In this document: positions 59,638-64,000 of the stretch, piece after piece
Numbering within the stretch: the first letter of the stretch is position 1
Layout: every line of letters begins with the position of its first letter
Source of the DNA: JAQGMV01 sp035626595
GTDB taxonomy: Bacteria; Pseudomonadota; Gammaproteobacteria; Burkholderiales; SG8-41
Reading direction: 5' to 3'
Length of the DNA: 64,000 bases
NCBI GenBank assembly: GCA_035626595.1
Contig: DASPNJ010000152.1
Span: forward strand, 1 to 64,000
Position numbers and translations under genes: made by a program
The notes under the pieces: model-generated
What the model was told of the DNA's origin: nothing
Seen by the model: only the letters and a program-made list of their open reading frames with translations
The model's database searches: none

Positions 59638-61682
59638 GCGGCGTCCACGGCGATGTCGATCACGAGGTTGCCGAACGCATCGACGCACGCCCGCTGCGAA
59701 GGCGCGAGCAGCGTCGTCGAGCTCATCTCTTCGATCACCGCGGGGCCCGCGATCTCACCGCCGGCGGGGAGCGCGTCGCGCGCGAAGACCGGCGTCTCGA
59801 TCCAGCCCGCACGCGCGCCGTGGTAGATCGCGCGCCGGCCCTTGTGCAGCCGGACCGGCGTTTCCCGCCCATCGTGCCTGCGCAATGGCGCTTTGGGTAC
59901 GCGGCCCAGCGCCTGCAACCGGCAGTTCACGATCTCGATCGCCCGGTCGCTCACGTCGTACCCGTACTCGCGCTCGTGCGCTGCGTGAAAGTCGCGCACG
60001 AAGCGCTCGAAACTGCCCTCCGCATCGACGGCGACGCGCACCTCGAAATTCTGGCCCTGAAAGCGCGCGTCGATGGCGCGGCGGAATGATCGATTCTCGG
60101 GCGCGACGCGTTCGCGCTCGAGCCAGGATTGCGCTTCCGCCGCCATCGCCTCGAAGAGCTCGCATACGCGCGCCCACGCGCGATCGCCTGCTTCCGCCAG
60201 CTCGCTGCGCACGAAGTCGAAGGAGATGTCGGTCAGCAGCATGCCGCGGGCGCACATCGTGCCGGGCTCCTGCGGCACGATGACGCGCGGGATGCCGCAC
60301 TCGGCCGCGATCGCGAGCGCGTGCAGCGGCCCGGCGCCGCCGTACGCGAGCAGCGCGAACCCGGAGAGGTCGTAGCCGCGCTCGGTCGAGACAGCGCGGA
60401 TCGCGCGGCTCATGTTCGCATTCGCGATGCGTATCACGCCCTCGGCCGCGCTTTCGAGCGTGAGCCCGAGCGGACGCGCGATTCTTTCCAGCATCGCCGC
60501 GCGCGCCGCCGCTTCGTCCACCGGCAGACGCCCGTCGAGCAGCGCCACCGGATCGAGCCGGTGCAGACAGATCTGCGCATCGGTGATCGTCGGCTCGGCG
60601 CCGCCTTTTGCATAGGCGACGGGCCCCGGCGCCGCGCCGGCGCTGCGCGGCCCTACTTTGAGCGCGCCGGCGTCGTCCATCCACGCGATGCTGCCGCCGC
60701 CGGCGCCGATCACGTGCACGTCCACCATCGGCGTCTTGAGCGGGTAGTCGGCGACGCTACGATGCGAAGTGAAGAGCGGCGCTCCGCAGTAGACGAGCGA
60801 GACATCGGTGCTGGTGCCGCCGACGTCGAACGTCACGAGATTGTCGAAGCCCGCGGCGCGGCCGAGCGCCGCGGCGCCGACCACGCCGGCCGCGGGACCC
60901 GAGAGGCACGTGCGCACCGGAAACGAACGCACCGCGCGGATCGACATGAGGCCGCCGTTCGAGTGGATCGTGAAGGGCTCGGCCTCGATGCCGAGCGCGC
61001 GAACCCGCTCCACGAAGCGATCGAGGTAACGCTCCATGCGCGGTCCGACGTAGGCGTTGAGGACCGTGGTGGAGACGCGCTCGTATTCCCTGAACTCGGG
61101 CAGCACCTCGCTCGAGACGCTTACGTAAGCTTCGGGCATGAGCCGCTCGATCGCAGCACGCGCCCGGCGCTCGTGCGCCGCGTTGCGGTAGGCGTGAAGG
61201 AAACACACGGCGACTGCGCGAACGCCGGCCCGTTTGAGGTCCAGCACCGCGCGCTCGAGCTCCGCCTCGTCCAGCGTCCGGAGCACTTCGCCGGCCGCGT
61301 TCAGCCGTTCGGCGAGCTCGAGACGTTGCGCCCGCGGCACGAGCGGCGGGGGCTTGCCGACGCTGTAATCGTAGAGATGCGGCCGCGTCTGGCGCCCGAT
61401 CTCCAGCACGTCGCGAAAGCCCCGCGTCGTGATGAGCCCGGTGCGCGCGCCGCGCCGCTCGATCACGAGATTGGTCGCGACCGTCGTGCCGTGCCCGATG
61501 TGGGTCACGCGCGACGCCGCGATCTCGTGGCGCGCCAGCAGATCGGCTATCCCCTGCTCGATCGCGATGGAGGGATCGGCCGGCGTGGACGCAACTTTAT
61601 GGAAGGCCACGGTGCCGTCGCGCTCGTCGAGCAGCGTGAAATCGGTGAACGTGCCGCCGACGTCGATGCCTATGCGGTACAT
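59634..61682 (-). CDS. hyuA: Hydantoinase A / oxoprolinase alpha-type subunit
   Basis: 682 residues from the ATG at 61682. The actin-like ATP site starts at RIGIDVGGTFTDF, with GHGTTVATNLVIERRG and TFDVGGTSTDVSL following. An upstream extension translates the family A repeat as SSFPRRRESS, a well-known repeat artefact, and was rejected. It is clearly a distant paralogue of the HyuA at 10938-13007. Coupled to hyuB and dadA downstream and preceded by a Bug receptor gene, so receptor, ring-opening enzyme and amino acid oxidase form one unit. Confidence 0.92.
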   Translation of the reverse strand: MYRIGIDVGGTFTDFTLLDERDGTVAFHKVASTPADPSIAIEQGIADLLARHEIAASRVTHIGHGTTVATNLVIERRGARTGLITTRGFRDVLEIGRQTRPHLYDYSVGKPPPLVPRAQRLELAERLNAAGEVLRTLDEAELERAVLDLKRAGVRAVAVCFLHAYRNAAHERRARAAIERLMPEAYVSVSSEVLPEFREYERVSTTVLNAYVGPRMERYLDRFVERVRALGIEAEPFTIHSNGGLMSIRAVRSFPVRTCLSGPAAGVVGAAALGRAAGFDNLVTFDVGGTSTDVSLVYCGAPLFTSHRSVADYPLKTPMVDVHVIGAGGGSIAWMDDAGALKVGPRSAGAAPGPVAYAKGGAEPTITDAQICLHRLDPVALLDGRLPVDEAAARAAMLERIARPLGLTLESAAEGVIRIANANMSRAIRAVSTERGYDLSGFALLAYGGAGPLHALAIAAECGIPRVIVPQEPGTMCARGMLLTDISFDFVRSELAEAGDRAWARVCELFEAMAAEAQSWLERERVAPENRSFRRAIDARFQGQNFEVRVAVDAEGSFERFVRDFHAAHEREYGYDVSDRAIEIVNCRLQALGRVPKAPLRRHDGRETPVRLHKGRRAIYHGARAGWIETPVFARDALPAGGEIAGPAVIEEMSSTTLLAPSQRACVDAFGNLVIDIAVDAA

Positions 61683-61695
61683 GCTGCCGGATACA

Positions 61696-61723
61696 CTGGA
61701 TTCCCGCCTGCGCGGGAATGACG
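61696..61723. repeat. Family A REP-like palindrome
   Basis: CTGGATTCCCGCCTGCGCGGGAATGACG lies between the Bug stop and the hyuA start. TTCCCGC pairs with GCGGGAA. It is the best-preserved family A copy in the window. Confidence 0.85.
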
Positions 61724-61726
61724 AAT

Positions 61727-62695
61727 TCAATCGAGCTTGATGCCGGCCTCGTTGATGACCTTGCGCCACTTGGCGATCTCGGAGGCGACGCGCTTACCGA
61801 AGTTCGCGGGCGTGCTGGCGACGACGACGAGCCCCTGGGATGCGAGCAGGTCGCGCATCGCGGGTGCGGCGAGCGCGCGGGCCGTCTCCTCCTGCACCCG
61901 CCGCGTGATATCGGGGGGTGTCGCCGCCGGCGCGAACAGCCCGAACCACACCAGCGCCTCGTATCCCGGATAGCCGGATTCGGCGATCGTCGGCACGTTC
62001 GGCGTGATCGGCGCGCGCTCGAGGCTGCTCACGCCGATTGTGCGAAGCTTTCCCGACTGCGTGTGCGGAAGGGAAGTCATGATTACGTCGAACATGAGCG
62101 AGAGGTGACCGCCGAGAAGGTCCGTCAACGCGGGCCCGGAGCCCTTGTACGGCACGTGCGTCATCCGGATCTTCGCCGTCGATTCGAACAGCGCCATGGC
62201 CATGTGCGAGGCGCTGCCGCTGCCGGCGGTGCCGTAGTTCAACTCGCGCGGCCGCGCTTTCGCCAGCGCCGTCAGCTCTTTCACCGACCGGATCGGGAGC
62301 GACGGATGCACCGAGAGGAGCTGCGGGATGAACGCGATTTCGGTGATCGGCGCGAAGTCGCGCAGCGGATCGTAAGCGAGCTTCTGATACAGGCTCGCGG
62401 CCACCGCATGCGTCGTGACCGTACCCAGGAGCAGCGTGTAGCCGTCCGGCGCCGCCTTGGCAACGTGGTCCGAGCCGACGATGCCGCCGCCGCCCGCACG
62501 GTTGTCCACGATCACCGGTTGCTTCCATGCCTCGTTGAGGCGCTGGGCGATATTGCGCGCGAGGAGGTCGGTCGAGCCGCCGGCGGCGAACGGCACGACG
62601 ATGCGCACCGTTTTCGCGGGATAGGCGTCGCCCGAGGCAGCGTGCGCGCCCAACGGCGCGAGCAATGACGCCAGGAGTACAGAGAGACGGAGCAT
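61727..62695 (-). CDS. Bug family substrate-binding protein
   Basis: 322 residues with the signal peptide LRLSVLLASLLAPLGAHAA. Core: YPAKTVRIVVPFAAGGSTD, VDNRAGGGGIVGSD and HVPYKGSGPALTDLLGG. It heads the hyuA-hyuB-dadA operon, with only a REP-like repeat between it and hyuA. It is the likely receptor for the compound the operon degrades, though the ligand is unknown. Confidence 0.93.
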   Translation of the reverse strand: MLRLSVLLASLLAPLGAHAASGDAYPAKTVRIVVPFAAGGSTDLLARNIAQRLNEAWKQPVIVDNRAGGGGIVGSDHVAKAAPDGYTLLLGTVTTHAVAASLYQKLAYDPLRDFAPITEIAFIPQLLSVHPSLPIRSVKELTALAKARPRELNYGTAGSGSASHMAMALFESTAKIRMTHVPYKGSGPALTDLLGGHLSLMFDVIMTSLPHTQSGKLRTIGVSSLERAPITPNVPTIAESGYPGYEALVWFGLFAPAATPPDITRRVQEETARALAAPAMRDLLASQGLVVVASTPANFGKRVASEIAKWRKVINEAGIKLD

Positions 62696-62737
62696 GCGAT
62701 TGCCTGTTAAAATGCGGCCCGCAGCAACACTCCACCC

Positions 62738-62812
62738 GGGCGGTTAACTCAGCGGTAGAGTGCCACCTTCACACGGTGGAAGCCACTGGTTCGATCCCAG
62801 TACCGCCCACCA
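62738..62812 (+). tRNA. tRNA-Val (anticodon CAC)
   Basis: 75 bases: starts GGGCGGTTAACTCAGC, anticodon loop TTCACAC between CCACC and GGTGG gives CAC, T-arm GGTTCGATCCC, acceptor end ACCGCCC, discriminator A and an encoded CCA. All four stems close. It is transcribed opposite to its neighbours, 42 bases from the Bug start and 13 bases before the HlyD stop. Confidence 0.97.
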
Positions 62813-62825
62813 CTCCCCTCCTGCT

Positions 62826-64000
62826 TCATCGTTCGGTCATCGCCCGCTCGCGCGCGCGGTTGATCGGCTTCAGCAGGTAGTACAGCACCGAGCGCATGCC
62901 GGTGATGATGTCCACCGACGCGAGCATCCCGGGGCTGATCGACAGTTTCTTGTCGTGGTACATGATCGCGTTCGAGGCCGTGCGCACGTGCGCGATGTAA
63001 TACGGCTCGCCCTGCTGGGGCACGACCGAGTCCGCGGCGACGTGCTCGACCTTCCCTTCGAGGCCGCCGAAGATGCTGAAGTCGTACGCGGTCACCTTGA
63101 CCACTGCGCGCTGGCCGACCCGCACGAAAGCGATGTCCGCAGGACGGATGCGCGTTTCGATCAGCAGGTTGTCCTCGACGGGCACCATCTCGATCATCGG
63201 GCTGCCCGGCTGCACCACCCCGCCGATCGTCTTGTTCGGTATCGCCTTCACGACGCCGTCCATCGCGGCACGCACGATCGTGCGCGTCGCGCGATCTTCG
63301 AGCGCCGGTATCTGCTCGGCCACCTTGGCGAGCTCCGCCTGCGCCACCGCGAGCTCGCCTCCGGCCTGCGCGCGGAACGCCGCTTCGTTATCGGCGAGAC
63401 GGCCACGCGCCTCCGCGATGGCGGCCTGCGCCCGCGGGATTGCGAGCCGCGCCTGCTCGAGCTCGGTGCGGGTGCGCGTCTGCTCACGCTCGAGCCGCAG
63501 CAGCTCGACCTCGGACACCACACCCTTCTTGACCAGCGGGGCGGTGATCGCGAGCTCGCGATCGACCAGCACGAGCTGCTCGGCCAGGCGCTGCGAGCGG
63601 GACGTGAGCTCCTTCAGCTCGCTCTCGCGCTGCACGAGCTGCTGGCGCAGAACCTGCGTCTTGGTTGCGAGCTCCGCCTGGCGCGACCGGTACAGAGCGG
63701 CCTCCTGCTGCGCGATGGTCGGGCTGCCCTTGGTCACTTCGACGGGCATGCTGAAAGCGCTGCCCCGGGCCTCGGCCCTGAGCCGCGCGATCCTCGCCTT
63801 GAGCGCGAGCGCGCTCTGCTCGCCTTCGCGAAACGCGGCCTCGAAGCGCGTGGGATCGATGCGTATGAGCGGCTCGCCTTTCTTCACGATGTCGCCCTCG
63901 CTCACGAGGATCTCGGCGATGATGCCGCCTTCGAGGTTCGTGATGACCTGCGTCTGGCTCTGGGTGATCACGCGACCATCGCCGCGCGTGACCTCCTCGA
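62826..64000 (-). CDS. HlyD family type I secretion periplasmic adaptor (partial)
   Basis: The frame is open to the right edge of the window, so the N-terminus, including the membrane anchor, is missing. At least 390 residues are visible. VITNLEGGIIAEILVSEGD is the first half of the lipoyl domain, followed by long coiled-coil hairpins (residues with EAAFREGEQSALALKARIA) and the second lipoyl/beta-barrel part (AAMDGVVKAIPNKTIGGVV). The conserved C-terminus MLASVDIITGMRSVLYYLL is typical of T1SS adaptors such as LapC/HlyD. A GTG at 63971 is not the true start because the family-like sequence EEVTRGDGR continues upstream. It could serve the RTX adhesin 6.6 kb away. Confidence 0.93.
   Translation of the reverse strand, partial: EEVTRGDGRVITQSQTQVITNLEGGIIAEILVSEGDIVKKGEPLIRIDPTRFEAAFREGEQSALALKARIARLRAEARGSAFSMPVEVTKGSPTIAQQEAALYRSRQAELATKTQVLRQQLVQRESELKELTSRSQRLAEQLVLVDRELAITAPLVKKGVVSEVELLRLEREQTRTRTELEQARLAIPRAQAAIAEARGRLADNEAAFRAQAGGELAVAQAELAKVAEQIPALEDRATRTIVRAAMDGVVKAIPNKTIGGVVQPGSPMIEMVPVEDNLLIETRIRPADIAFVRVGQRAVVKVTAYDFSIFGGLEGKVEHVAADSVVPQQGEPYYIAHVRTASNAIMYHDKKLSISPGMLASVDIITGMRSVLYYLLKPINRARERAMTER

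Noticed and set aside
61683..61769. N-terminal extension of HyuA reading SSFPRRRESS
   Set aside because: This is the translation of a family A palindrome, a common repeat artefact; homology begins at the ATG 61682.

Overview
The window is GC-rich (roughly two thirds G+C by eye), densely coded chromosomal DNA. The most likely source is a betaproteobacterium of the order Burkholderiales. Three things point there: the gltX / tRNA-Ala / tRNA-Glu cluster at the left end; eleven paralogous Bug-type (TctC-family) periplasmic solute-binding proteins, an expansion typical of Bordetella, Cupriavidus and relatives; and the style of the intergenic palindromic repeats. I cannot name a genus. No rRNA, CRISPR array, transposase or plasmid gene is visible.

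Left to right. 0.6-2.3 kb: tRNA-Glu(TTC), tRNA-Ala(GGC) and gltX, all on the minus strand. 2.4-13 kb: a catabolic island with a PuuE-like deacetylase/allantoinase homologue, an M20 carbamoylase/allantoate amidohydrolase, a gamma-glutamyltransferase-fold hydrolase, three Bug proteins in tandem, and a convergent hydantoinase/oxoprolinase pair (hyuA-hyuB). 13.2-15 kb: a Gfo/Idh/MocA oxidoreductase with a histone-like Lys/Ala tail, then a YedK/SRAP DNA-crosslink protein. 15.2-25.8 kb: three further catabolic operons. These are PrpD-like / D-2-hydroxyacid dehydrogenase / DapA-like; Ldh2 / enolase-superfamily / deacetylase-like; and CoA-transferase / enoyl-CoA hydratase / quinone reductase.

25.8-35.6 kb is mostly housekeeping or regulatory: an HD phosphohydrolase, a 949-residue protein joining a winged-helix-like head, a long Ala/Glu/Arg coiled coil, one membrane helix and an AsmA-like domain, then HtpX (with a very good sigma-32-type promoter), a membrane diguanylate cyclase, DUF3025, a BEM46-like hydrolase and SrkA. 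35.7-46.4 kb returns to Bug and gamma-glutamyltransferase-like genes (two more GGT-fold enzymes, six Bug proteins, one M23 peptidase). 46.5-56.2 kb is a giant type I-secreted RTX/cadherin-like adhesin, about 3,250 codons, read in two frames because of an apparent one-base deletion. 56.6-62.7 kb is a coupled Bug-hyuA-hyuB-dadA operon. tRNA-Val(CAC) and a truncated HlyD-type type I secretion adaptor close the window.

Working model (inference): most accessory genes import and hydrolyse amides, ureides, hydantoins or gamma-glutamyl compounds. Each hydrolase set has its own Bug receptor, but no TctA/TctB transport subunits are present, so the receptors must share permeases encoded elsewhere or act as sensors. 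Many adjacent genes overlap by ATGA or GTGA, which fixes several start codons. At least three dispersed palindromic repeat families fill the gaps. In two places they appear to have entered coding sequence, supplying the start of one Bug gene and the N-terminus of one HyuB.
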